DNA of 64,000 nucleotides, from assembly GCA_947588355.1 (NCBI GenBank), contig CANPYI010000001.1, positions 141,771 to 205,770 on the forward strand, written 5' to 3'. The position numbers and the translations under genes are program-made. How positions within the stretch are numbered: position 1 is the first letter of the stretch; each line of letters begins with the position of its first letter. Below, one piece after another: positions 53,321 through 61,852 of the stretch. Below the pieces are notes generated by a model. The model was not told the DNA's origin and ran no database searches. It saw only the letters and a program-made list of their open reading frames with translations. The stretch is from an uncultured Clostridia bacterium (GTDB lineage Bacteria; Bacillota; Clostridia; Christensenellales; UBA1242).

Positions 53321-53345
53321 ATTATAGTGCGGGGGGGGTTGTCAA
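53321..53345 (-). promoter_or_regulatory. Promoter of the ABC/BIG2 operon with C8 in a 13-nt spacer
   Basis: Minus strand TTGACA (53345-53340), then 13 nt with eight C (53338-53331), then TATAAT (53326-53321). Both boxes are consensus but the spacing is 4 short of 17; adding 3-5 C would give a strong promoter. 53346-53488 upstream holds only A/T-rich DNA. Confidence 0.65.
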
Positions 53346-53488
53346 CTAATTAAAAAAAACTGTCAATAACTCTTTTTTAGTATATCACAATTTAATAAAA
53401 AAGCAAAAAGAAAGAATCTTTTTTTATAAATATTTAAATTGAGTTTTACAAATAAAAACAAGTTGATTTTCTCTTTAAAATTGTTTAA

Positions 53489-54079
53489 TTATTTATTCAA
53501 AAATTTTTCAATTTCTTTGAAATTCGATATACGTATAACGTTTTTTGGAACACTCAAATCTTTATTAAAATTTGTAACAGACAAAAATGCTTGTTTTTTG
53601 TTTCCAAATTGACCAAAATAATTGGCAACTTTTTCAACAATTGCCAAATCGTCATCTACAAAAAAATCGGCATTCACTTCCTCGCAGATTTTCTCCTTGT
53701 CTTTTCGTCCAATAAAAATATGGTCATATGAAATTTTGTTTTTTGCAAGCCATCTCAATGTCACTTCTTTTGGATTTGTATGCCAATCGTTGGCTCTTGC
53801 TGTGGCAATCACAATCTTGTTTCCGGCATCATGAATCTTTTGCAAAAATTCAACAGTGCCCTTTTTGCATGGAAATTCTTCCATCATTTTATCGCCATAC
53901 TTTCTGTACCACGCAAGTGCAGTATCCATATCCCAGTCAAATTTTGCCTCTGCAAAACGTACATCAGTGGCAACTTGTTTGTAAGGCCACTTATGAGACA
54001 CCAAAAAATCACGAATATATTTTTCGCTGTATGCATCAGTTTCACAAATTGTATCGTCCAAATCAAAAACAAATATCAT
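53489..54079 (-). CDS. HAD-superfamily hydrolase, 5'(3')-deoxynucleotidase-like
   Basis: 196 residues from ATG 54079 (the track start 54085 is TTG). Motif I FVFDLDDTICETD with both Asp, motif II VIATARANDW, and motif III/IV FIGRKDKEKICEE...DFFVDDDL. HAD phosphatases use the first Asp as nucleophile; the overall layout resembles the C-type 5' nucleotidase/polynucleotide phosphatase branches. No Shine-Dalgarno seen. 21 nt downstream of the 2H protein, so possibly cotranscribed. Confidence 0.75.
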   Translation of the reverse strand: MIFVFDLDDTICETDAYSEKYIRDFLVSHKWPYKQVATDVRFAEAKFDWDMDTALAWYRKYGDKMMEEFPCKKGTVEFLQKIHDAGNKIVIATARANDWHTNPKEVTLRWLAKNKISYDHIFIGRKDKEKICEEVNADFFVDDDLAIVEKVANYFGQFGNKKQAFLSVTNFNKDLSVPKNVIRISNFKEIEKFLNK

Positions 54080-54100
54080 AATCAAGCCAACTTTTGTATA

Positions 54101-54628
54101 TTAAATTAAAACTGTTCCGTGCTTGCCCGCTTTTGAGCATTCAACACAACAAACTCTGGTTTCGTTTATTTTTGGCAAGCTTTCCAAAAAGTTTTCAGGC
54201 AAATCTTTTTCATTGCAAAATCCAAGAGTGATATGAGGTGTTGTAGTTCCATTTGCAATCTGAAATTTGTGTGGTTTTATCAAAAAATTGTCAAGTTTTT
54301 CAATCATCATAACGCAATCTTTCACAAAAGGTTCAGGATTTTCAACATCACACATTATATAATTGTTTTTAAAATAAATTTTTGAGAATTTAATCACATC
54401 ATTCGACGCACAGAAATGCAAGTTTCGCACAGTTTGTTTTATTTTTTCATATTGTTCATCAAACACATCATCATTTATGTCACCCATAAAAAGTGTTATG
54501 TGCGGCCTACAAATTTTTTGTGCAAAATCTATTTCACAATTTGGAATTTGTTTGCAGATCATTTGATTTATATTAAAGCACTCTTTTTCAGTTTCTTCTG
54601 AAAGATGATAATTTATATTTATTCTCAC
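54101..54628 (-). CDS. 2H phosphoesterase-like protein
   Basis: 175 residues with two HxT-type motifs, RPHITLF (~42) and TPHITLGF (~130), at the spacing of the 2H superfamily (LigT, 2'-5' RNA ligase/cyclic phosphodiesterases). Catalytic His pair seems intact. It would act on 2',3'-cyclic phosphates or 2'-5' bonds of RNA or small cyclic nucleotides. The neighbouring HAD enzyme could finish an RNA-end or nucleotide salvage reaction; inference. Confidence 0.75.
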   Translation of the reverse strand: MRININYHLSEETEKECFNINQMICKQIPNCEIDFAQKICRPHITLFMGDINDDVFDEQYEKIKQTVRNLHFCASNDVIKFSKIYFKNNYIMCDVENPEPFVKDCVMMIEKLDNFLIKPHKFQIANGTTTPHITLGFCNEKDLPENFLESLPKINETRVCCVECSKAGKHGTVLI

Positions 54629-54749
54629 TATTCAAATGTCCTTTAACTGATATTTTAAACAAAATAGGTTTAATTTCAAAACTGTTTTTCCGCTTTTTGC
54701 ACAAAAAAAACAAAAACTTTGAAAAAGTCAAAACAAACATAAAGGGCTT

Positions 54750-55241
54750 TTATTTTTTTTCAAGTTTCAAATATTCAAGATATGCACCTTGATAGTGTGG
54801 CATAAAAAATTGCCCATCTTTCACCAATTGTTGTATTTGCTCTTTTGTAAACCAGCCAATATCTTGCACTTCGCTTTCTTGCAATTTGGTGTCCTTAAGG
54901 TCAATATCTTTGTGTAAATAATACAAATCTACAAAAGTTTTTGGAGTTTTTTGTGTTTTAAACAAAACAAGTTCACTTTCATCAACAACAACACCAATTT
55001 CCTCTTTCAACTCTTGACGCATTCCCTCAAGGCTGCTTTGGCCAGATGTTGGATGTCCGCCAGTTGTCGCCCATTTTCCGCCCTTTGCTTCTGACCGTTT
55101 TTGAAGCAACATCTGTCCTTTGCTGTTTTCAATAAACACCATCACAACAACGATGTATTTTCCTTTATCAAATTTTTCGCCCTTTGCAACCTTTTCGCCC
55201 GTAGGCTTTCTGTTTTTATCATACAAATCTCTATATTCCAT
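54750..55241 (-). CDS. Nudix hydrolase, IPP isomerase-like subfamily
   Basis: 163 residues from the second ATG (55241), which has GGGAG seven bases upstream. The N-terminus EYRDLYDKNRKPTGEK is typical of the Nudix subfamily near isopentenyl-diphosphate isomerase and YfcD. The Nudix region reads TTGGHPTSGQSSLEGMRQELKEEIGV: GGH...E..RQELKEEIG retains REUxEExG-type residues. A pyrophosphohydrolase of unknown substrate; true isomerase activity is less likely. Confidence 0.8.
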   Translation of the reverse strand: MEYRDLYDKNRKPTGEKVAKGEKFDKGKYIVVVMVFIENSKGQMLLQKRSEAKGGKWATTGGHPTSGQSSLEGMRQELKEEIGVVVDESELVLFKTQKTPKTFVDLYYLHKDIDLKDTKLQESEVQDIGWFTKEQIQQLVKDGQFFMPHYQGAYLEYLKLEKK

Positions 55242-55281
55242 CATTTAACTCCCGAATTTTAGATGAAATTCTTTTATTTCA

Positions 55282-56763
55282 TTATTCTGCCAGGTCAAAT
55301 GAAAATCCCGACCATTCTGAGAAGTCCGAAATGCTTAAATTCAGTTTCACGAGCCCATTTTCATCGGCAGGAGAAATTGTTACAGTCAGCCCGTCATCGC
55401 AACTTATTTGTGTCGCCGAAACAACATCATCGGTTTTTGTGTACTTTATGACAGCACTTCTTCCGCACAAAGTGAAGACATAACTTTTTTCGGTTTCCCC
55501 TTCAAAAAACGGGTCAATCTTCACATCAACGCCAAATTCACCTGCTGGAAAGTAGTAAACGTCTCCTTCTGTCGAATGTTCTTGTGTGCTAGCATTAATA
55601 GATGTGTTAGGTGTTGTGGCATTAAAGATGTGTTTATCCAAAGCTTCGTTCCATGCAACGCTATCAAATCTACCGCCTTCGGTATAAACACGCACCCATT
55701 TATCTTGGTTTAAACTGAAGTAATAATCAAGTCCTTCAATTGAAACTGTGTAAGCAAAAGGCGAACTACCTGTGCCAGCATTGGAATATTTCCAGACAGG
55801 CAAAACTTCTGAAATTATTATTTTCCCGCCTTCTGCTTTAACTTTGTCAAAATTGATTTTATTTCCGTTTATGGTGAAATAAATCTTTGGCTGAACTTCG
55901 GCATTATCCGTCAAATATGCGTACACCTCGTTTCCAAGTCCTGAGCCATCTGTGACGGTCAATGTCATGTTTTCGGTCATATCAGCAAATTTTACAACCT
56001 CAACTGCACCCTCCTGACCTGGTTTGGTCAATAATGTACCACGACGAAACCCAAGAAATCCGGATTGATCATTCAGATATTCCTCTAAAGTTTGTCCATC
56101 GCCTAAATAAATTTGATACTGTTTTGTGACATCAACATCAAATGTTGTTGAAGAGATATATTTGTCGCCCTCTTTTCTATATTTATTCGGAAAATCACAA
56201 AAATCCATTAAAAAGCCATTTTGCGAAACTGCTTCAAAAACAACTTGCTCTTGATGATAAAGTGGCACGGCGTCACTTAAAAATTCTTTAAGTTGATCAA
56301 AGTTCATATTTTTTCTGTCGGCAAAATTAAATGTCAAATCTTCATTCACGTTTTCGCCAGACAAGTTGAATTCCACACCGATTTTCATTTTTTCGGCAGC
56401 CCCTGAAAAGGTCAAAACAACATCTTCTTTAACTTTTGGAACTGTGTAATTCCAACATTGTCTATGTTCCGTTTCGGATTTAAGTGTTTTTTGTGTAACC
56501 TCAACCCCATTGGCAAAAACTTTCAAAGTGCCCACGCCATAACCAACGCCAAATTCAACATCAAAATTCAGATCCTTCCCCTGCTCAGCGCCATCCACTT
56601 CGTTTTTAGACGTTTCAAAATAGACATGTTCAACACCGGTTGGCAAGGATCCGCTGACTGTGGCAGCAATCCAAGTTTTTGAGCCACCGCAAGCGGAAAG
56701 ACCCAAAGAAAAGCAAACAACGGCAAAAACTACAAAAAATGAGTTGAAAATGTTCCGTTTCAT
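55282..56763 (-). CDS. Secreted lipoprotein, unknown
   Basis: 493 residues. Signal peptide ending in lipobox LSACGG (Cys25), so membrane-anchored outside. The rest is beta-rich, Asp/Glu/Gly/Thr-rich with no catalytic motif; repeated phrasing such as DGQTLEEYLN, TENMTLTVTDGSGLG and DGLTVTISPADENG suggests Ig-like or bacterial repeat-type modules. GGAGGGG precedes the ATG. Second gene in a run of surface/extracellular proteins (53489-61179). Confidence 0.75.
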   Translation of the reverse strand: MKRNIFNSFFVVFAVVCFSLGLSACGGSKTWIAATVSGSLPTGVEHVYFETSKNEVDGAEQGKDLNFDVEFGVGYGVGTLKVFANGVEVTQKTLKSETEHRQCWNYTVPKVKEDVVLTFSGAAEKMKIGVEFNLSGENVNEDLTFNFADRKNMNFDQLKEFLSDAVPLYHQEQVVFEAVSQNGFLMDFCDFPNKYRKEGDKYISSTTFDVDVTKQYQIYLGDGQTLEEYLNDQSGFLGFRRGTLLTKPGQEGAVEVVKFADMTENMTLTVTDGSGLGNEVYAYLTDNAEVQPKIYFTINGNKINFDKVKAEGGKIIISEVLPVWKYSNAGTGSSPFAYTVSIEGLDYYFSLNQDKWVRVYTEGGRFDSVAWNEALDKHIFNATTPNTSINASTQEHSTEGDVYYFPAGEFGVDVKIDPFFEGETEKSYVFTLCGRSAVIKYTKTDDVVSATQISCDDGLTVTISPADENGLVKLNLSISDFSEWSGFSFDLAE

Positions 56764-56851
56764 ATCCCAAACCCCTCCTATAACTTATATTGTAATATAA
56801 AAAACAAAAAAATCAAAATATTTGAAATAAAAAGAAAAAACATATCTTGTC

Positions 56852-57832
56852 TTAGAGTCTGATGAAAAACTCGATGATTTTGTCATAAAAATGCGCAAAA
56901 TCTGAATATTTTCCATTTTCATATTGTTTATAAAGATCGATAATGTTTGGCAAATACAAAAATCCGTCGTCAATATAGTTTGCAATAAATGAAGTGTAAG
57001 TGCTTTCAAAATTTGCTTTAACATACATGCACTCTATGGCACGAATAACATGTTCATTGACAACAGTTTCGATGTCATCACCATAACTGTTTCGCTCAAA
57101 ACAAAGCGCAAATTTCTCTTTATTGATTTTTTCTATTTTTGTGCGATATTTGGCAGTCAGAGGGTTGATAATAGTGTGCGCAAACTCGTGCAAAAGCAAA
57201 GTTGTAATATAAGGCATATCAAAAGAAAAATCAATTTGTCCCTTTCTCCCTTTTTTGTATGGCCTAACACAACAGTAAGGCTTGCCAGCAACCTCAATGC
57301 CATAATTTGATGTTGACACACCAAACATCAGAAGAACATTCAGTTTTTTCGCTTTCATTTTGAGGAAATGCAGCAAATAATCCACCGGCGAAAAAACGCT
57401 TAGATTTTTAATAAATCTCTCCATTTGCAGAACATATTCGTCGTGATTACTCTCAAAAAAGGCATCAAAATTTGACTGGTCCATAAAATCTTGTAAGTTA
57501 AGCAGAAACGCATCAATATCATCTTTTTCAAGTCCAAACTTCTGACAAAATTCATGGTCAAGTGATTCGTTATAAAAAATCTTCAAAAACATCTCAACTG
57601 GACCGTTATAACGAAAATACGGGTTTTGTAAAAGCCTGTTCAAAAGTTTCAGTGCTCTATGATTTTTTTGGTCTTCAAAATATTTGTAAATTTTTTCCCG
57701 ATAGAGTCGATTGCTACGTTCTTTGTTTAACACAAAATTATTCAACACAAGCATAACACCCAAACATTCCACAGCCGGATTGACGCAAAGATCATATTTA
57801 TCATCTCGCACCTTGATTTCTTTTGCAACCAT
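56852..57832 (-). CDS. Zinc peptidase-like DUF4932 protein
   Basis: 326 residues resembling DUF4932: LLHEFAHTIINPLT near residue 210 supplies HExxH, and a downstream VNEHVIRAIECMY supplies a likely Glu ligand. No signal peptide, so cytoplasmic or released. N-terminal ~60 residues: VKDDKYDLCVNPAVECLGVML. GGAGG precedes the ATG. Substrate unknown; the similarity is to proteins common in gut Bacteroidetes and Firmicutes. Confidence 0.7.
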   Translation of the reverse strand: MVAKEIKVRDDKYDLCVNPAVECLGVMLVLNNFVLNKERSNRLYREKIYKYFEDQKNHRALKLLNRLLQNPYFRYNGPVEMFLKIFYNESLDHEFCQKFGLEKDDIDAFLLNLQDFMDQSNFDAFFESNHDEYVLQMERFIKNLSVFSPVDYLLHFLKMKAKKLNVLLMFGVSTSNYGIEVAGKPYCCVRPYKKGRKGQIDFSFDMPYITTLLLHEFAHTIINPLTAKYRTKIEKINKEKFALCFERNSYGDDIETVVNEHVIRAIECMYVKANFESTYTSFIANYIDDGFLYLPNIIDLYKQYENGKYSDFAHFYDKIIEFFIRL

Positions 57833-57964
57833 AACAAATTCCTCCTATACAAGCGTTATCAAACCTATATTATTTTGTACTTATATTTATACACCTACTC
57901 TACGCCTACATTCCAAATTTTCCAAATGTTTGATGCTTTTAGTTCTAACAAAAGTTCTATAGTT

Positions 57965-60484
57965 TTATTTATTTTTCCACTTATTACGCTTATTTTTTAC
58001 AATCACAAACCCAACAACCCCAGCAATCATCAAAACTGAAACCGGAACCACTATCGCCAGCCAAATCAAATTTTCTTGCTTTGAATCAGCAGGCGGTTTT
58101 GGCTGTTCTTGTTCTTCAAAAACAATTTCAAAAACAAGTTCTGTTGTTTCATAACTGCTTGCATCATCGCCTTTGTAAATTGCTTTTGCTGTTATTCTAT
58201 CTCCCGTAAATTCTATATTTTCATTTTCCCAAACAAAATTGTTTGGTAATTGTATGTCAGACAATTTCACTGATTTTTGATTTGTGCATATTTTTGTGTC
58301 AACATTTGGCTTTTCTGCCTTTGAAATTGTAAAAGTTTTGCATATCTGACCAAAATAACGCCCGCCTCCTTTGGCAATAACTGTTGCGGTCCCTGCATAT
58401 TTGTTGTCTTGAAATATCAGTGTATAGTCAATGCCATAGTGCAATTCGGTGTCTTTATACATAACTTTCACACTCGGAACGATAGGCTCGCCCGTATAAA
58501 CATAACTACCAGCAATTTCAACTTCTGCTGTTGAAATATCAATGTCAGCAGGTGGATTTTCAACAATTTTGTTAACGTCAACGGTGCAAGTTATGTTTTG
58601 ATAAAACTCCTTATCTTCCCCAACATAAATCATTGAAACTGAATTAGTTCCATTTTCAAGTTTTTTGTTTTCATCAACCCACTGCCAATCGCTAGGAGTT
58701 GGAACATCACGCAAGAAAGTTTTGTCATTGTAAACAACAATACCGTCAGTTGTTTTATTTGGTGGATTTTTGGCTTTTGCAACTTCAAAATAAGTTGTTC
58801 TGGTGCCCGTATAGTTCTCTATACCCAAAATATCTATCTCGGTCTTGCCAGGTGATGTAATTTTTTGAATTTTTACATTAAAATCCTGTTCATTTTTAAG
58901 CAATTTCCCATCTAAAAAGACATTGATTTCTTCCGGCTTTAATTCTTTGCCTTTTTCATAATATACAAGCCTATTTGGAATTTCAACTCTGGCATATTTT
59001 AAGTCATTGACTGAATCGGTTGTTCTATCCACGGTATTGGTTATTGCCCTTATTTTGGCTGTCTTATTGCCAGTCGAACTGTCGGCATAATAATTACTGC
59101 TTTTAAAACTAATCCATTGTCCATTCTCAAGATAATAAGTCATATCATTGATTGAATTGTTGTAATCAACCGCACATTTGACCGAAACCGATGCACCATT
59201 ACTCCCCTTGCACCTTATTACTATCGAAAAATATTCGCCTTGTTCAAGATTTATTGGCTCTTGTAGGTCTATGGTGTGCATTCCATTTCGCATTATTTTT
59301 GTATTCATGCTTAGGGCCGGATCGCCTTGCTCTGGATTGTTGATTTTGTCATTAACATTGCCAGGATTTACCGTTAAGTTTTTGTATATCTTAACATTTA
59401 CGTCTAAATTATCCTCTGGCACATATATCATAACGGCCTTTAATTGTTCCTGCTTTGTAGGGCTTGAGAGTTTTGCCTCATAAATGGCCGCTTGAGCATC
59501 GCCTGCTTTTTTTGCCATATTTACTGTTACATTCCCGTCATAGTGATAGATATTTTGATAGTCTTTTTGCATTGCCACTTCAATAGAATATAAACCGCCT
59601 ATTGGTTGCTCGTAGGAAATGTAAAAGTAACCATTCTCTCCCGTGTTGCTTCCCCAACTATTTTTGATTATCCAAGCACCACCACTAGATGGTTTCTTTG
59701 GCTTGAACTCCGAAATTTCTATTGTGTCATCCCAGCCCACAATGATTGAGGTGTGATTTGACTCGGCATTCGGATTATAAAATTTTATTTCAGATGGCCC
59801 AGCATAATTAAATGCGACCGCTCCATATTGTAAAATGGCACGCTTGATTGAATTTTTATCACTGTAAATACTTTGATAACTTTTAACATAATATTTGGAT
59901 TGTTGAAGTGCACTTTTAATTTTATTTACATCTTCGCTAGTGCTAAAATGGTGTTCATCCAAAAGAGTGTAACCTTGTGTCATAATAGAAAAAGCACTTG
60001 CAGCGCCAGAATCCCCCTGATTCCATCTTCCATAATCATATTTGTCATTTGTTGTTAAAAGCAGTGGATCTTGGCTTCCATCACGGACATGACGATTATA
60101 TGCTGTTATTGTTTCATCAAGATCAAGAGTTTGATTTGTTTCGTCTTGGTCTATTCCGTTACGCAAAATGCTTGCCTCGGCCGCCCCTACCGCTGCATAT
60201 GCCCAACAAATATTTCTTTTATATTGATCTCTTATAGGCGTTATGTAATTATATGTTCTTCCGTCAAAACTCGAAAGCGTTGTTGCCCAATGGTCAAGTT
60301 GTCCACCACTTGCCTTTTGAAGCTCTGTAAGGTTTTCCGGAGCAGCGTCTTTGAAAACCTCAATTTCCTGTGCAGTTGCATTTGCAAATGAATTTGCTTG
60401 ATAATCAATAGAAAAAATACCCACGCCTAGCGAGAGAAAAGCCACCGTACAAAAAATCATAATAGGTAAAAAGTATTTTTTCAT
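57965..60484 (-). CDS. Cell-surface papain-like (C1) cysteine peptidase
   Basis: 839 residues from ATG 60484 (MKKYFLPIMIFCTVAFLSLG). Signal/anchor helix, then the C1 catalytic domain: Gln87 and Cys93 (DQYKRNICWAYAA), His244 (SNHTSIIVGWDD) and Asn275 (IKNSWGSNTGENGYFYISY). Residues ~310-460 look like the lectin-like domain often fused to bacterial C1 peptidases; ~500-780 contain repeated beta modules (VYTGEPIVPSVKVMYKDTEL...). C-terminal helix (IWLAIVVPVSVLMIAGVVGFVIV) plus KNKRNKWKNK tail anchors it; no LPxTG. Extracellular proteolysis or adhesion is expected. Confidence 0.9.
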   Translation of the reverse strand: MKKYFLPIMIFCTVAFLSLGVGIFSIDYQANSFANATAQEIEVFKDAAPENLTELQKASGGQLDHWATTLSSFDGRTYNYITPIRDQYKRNICWAYAAVGAAEASILRNGIDQDETNQTLDLDETITAYNRHVRDGSQDPLLLTTNDKYDYGRWNQGDSGAASAFSIMTQGYTLLDEHHFSTSEDVNKIKSALQQSKYYVKSYQSIYSDKNSIKRAILQYGAVAFNYAGPSEIKFYNPNAESNHTSIIVGWDDTIEISEFKPKKPSSGGAWIIKNSWGSNTGENGYFYISYEQPIGGLYSIEVAMQKDYQNIYHYDGNVTVNMAKKAGDAQAAIYEAKLSSPTKQEQLKAVMIYVPEDNLDVNVKIYKNLTVNPGNVNDKINNPEQGDPALSMNTKIMRNGMHTIDLQEPINLEQGEYFSIVIRCKGSNGASVSVKCAVDYNNSINDMTYYLENGQWISFKSSNYYADSSTGNKTAKIRAITNTVDRTTDSVNDLKYARVEIPNRLVYYEKGKELKPEEINVFLDGKLLKNEQDFNVKIQKITSPGKTEIDILGIENYTGTRTTYFEVAKAKNPPNKTTDGIVVYNDKTFLRDVPTPSDWQWVDENKKLENGTNSVSMIYVGEDKEFYQNITCTVDVNKIVENPPADIDISTAEVEIAGSYVYTGEPIVPSVKVMYKDTELHYGIDYTLIFQDNKYAGTATVIAKGGGRYFGQICKTFTISKAEKPNVDTKICTNQKSVKLSDIQLPNNFVWENENIEFTGDRITAKAIYKGDDASSYETTELVFEIVFEEQEQPKPPADSKQENLIWLAIVVPVSVLMIAGVVGFVIVKNKRNKWKNK

Positions 60485-60631
60485 CTTTCCCACTAATATT
60501 TTACAAAAAATTCTAGTCAAAAGTCAAACACATGTGCTTATATTAAAGATACATCAAAACTTATTTAATAAAACACGTAATTTTGATTTATTTGATTATT
60601 GTACATTGTGATTTTTTTGTGTTTTCTATAA

Positions 60632-60663
60632 AAAAATGTCTTCTTAAAAAAGAAGACATTTTT
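60632..60663. terminator. Terminator below the deaminase gene
   Basis: Perfect 14-bp stem AAAAATGTCTTCTT/AAGAAGACATTTTT with AAAA loop; T-rich on both strands. Faces the deaminase end at 60715. Confidence 0.85.
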
Positions 60664-60680
60664 GCCAACTTTATAAGTAT

Positions 60681-61242
60681 CGCCAAAAAGTCGATTTTTG
60701 ATTTATAAAAAGCCCTAGTATAAAACTTTGTCTTTGATTTTTATATATTTTTGGAATAGTTTAAAGCATTCATCATGGTCAATTTGAATTAGCCTTTCTT
60801 TCACTTTCTTTGTTGAAATTGAAAGTTTTTTATAAAAAACTTCATCTTTAAAACCTATCATTTCATTCTCGGCAACTGTGCAACCAAAATATATATTATT
60901 GATGTTTGCCCAAAGACAAGCCACTAAACACATAGGACATGGCTCGCCGGTTGTGTAAATATCCGCCCCAGACAAATCAAAAGACGAGATGTTTTTGCAA
61001 GCATCTCTTATCGCCGATATTTCACCATGACATGTAGGATCACTGTTTGCGACAACTTGATTGTGACCAACGCCAATAACTTTTCCATCTTTAACAATCA
61101 CCGCTCCAAAAGGCCCACCATGACCTAATTTTATTCCTTTTTCTGCCTCTTTAATAGCCAATTTCATAAACTTGTTCATAATCACTCCTAAAAATAGACT
61201 GCTTCTATATGGGATTACCGCCAAAAAGTCGACTTTCGATTT
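60681..61242. repeat. 24-bp near-direct repeats flanking the deaminase gene
   Basis: CGCCAAAAAGTCGATTTTTGAT (60681-60704) and CGCCAAAAAGTCGACTTTCGAT (61219-61242) differ at two positions. Further A/T repeats TTTTGATTTTGCGA follow at 61308 and 61328. Confidence 0.6.
60715..61179 (-). CDS. Nucleoside/guanine deaminase, CDA-fold
   Basis: 154 residues from ATG 61179 (AGGAG upstream; the track start 61224 is further up without one). Zinc motifs HGE (TCHGEISAIRDA, His/Glu near 54-56) and PCPMC (near 83-87). The N-terminus HGGPFGAVIVKDGKVIG and the ISAIRDA segment resemble bacterial guanine deaminase GuaD. It would convert guanine to xanthine, or a nucleoside equivalent, in purine salvage. Flanked by repeats and its own terminator. 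Confidence 0.85.
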   Translation of the reverse strand: MNKFMKLAIKEAEKGIKLGHGGPFGAVIVKDGKVIGVGHNQVVANSDPTCHGEISAIRDACKNISSFDLSGADIYTTGEPCPMCLVACLWANINNIYFGCTVAENEMIGFKDEVFYKKLSISTKKVKERLIQIDHDECFKLFQKYIKIKDKVLY

Positions 61243-61344
61243 TCCGTTTTGATATTGCGATTATACCACATTTTGATTAAAAATCAAAAAAAATCAAAAA
61301 TAATCAAATTTTGATTTTGCGACAGCGTTTTGATTTTGCGAAAA

Positions 61345-61749
61345 TCAAAATTTTTTGTCTTCATCAATATATTTTTTATAAATAAAAAGTCTACTCTTGC
61401 ACTCTGGACAATAAACATCCTTACACCCATATTGATCCCAATTCGGATGCCCTTGCAATTGAATTAAGTTATTTTCTTTATCCCAACATCTAGCACAATA
61501 AAGACGTTCAATTTTATCACTTTTCCTAGTATAAAAAGCTTGTATATGAGGAATTAAATCTTTTTCAATATTTTTTAATTTTTTGTCATCTAATAATTTT
61601 GTTTGGAGCTTTCTATTTTCCTCTTTTAAATTTTGATTCTCTTCTCTCATATTAAATAAGTCAGCCTGTATTTCATTTGCCAAATCCACCAATTCTTGTT
61701 TACCACTTTCTTTGGCCAAATTTAATAAATCTTTTAAAATATCGTACAT
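61345..61749 (-). CDS. Coiled-coil zinc-ribbon protein, unknown
   Basis: 134 residues. N-terminal coiled coil (~1-60, EENQNLKEENRKLQTKL), then two CxxC pairs YCARCWDKEN and VYCPECKSRL spaced about 30 residues, a likely zinc ribbon. Resembles accessory or phage-type single-stranded nucleic-acid or protein interaction modules, but I cannot name a family. It opens the accessory end of the window. 61750-61852 upstream is A/T rich. Confidence 0.65.
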   Translation of the reverse strand: MYDILKDLLNLAKESGKQELVDLANEIQADLFNMREENQNLKEENRKLQTKLLDDKKLKNIEKDLIPHIQAFYTRKSDKIERLYCARCWDKENNLIQLQGHPNWDQYGCKDVYCPECKSRLFIYKKYIDEDKKF

Positions 61750-61852
61750 ATCTTTAAAAGTCCCAATTTTTTACTCCTTTAATTTTAAATTTCTAATAAT
61801 TATATTATAATACAAGAATTGTAGCATAATTAAATGACAAAAGGAAGCAAAA

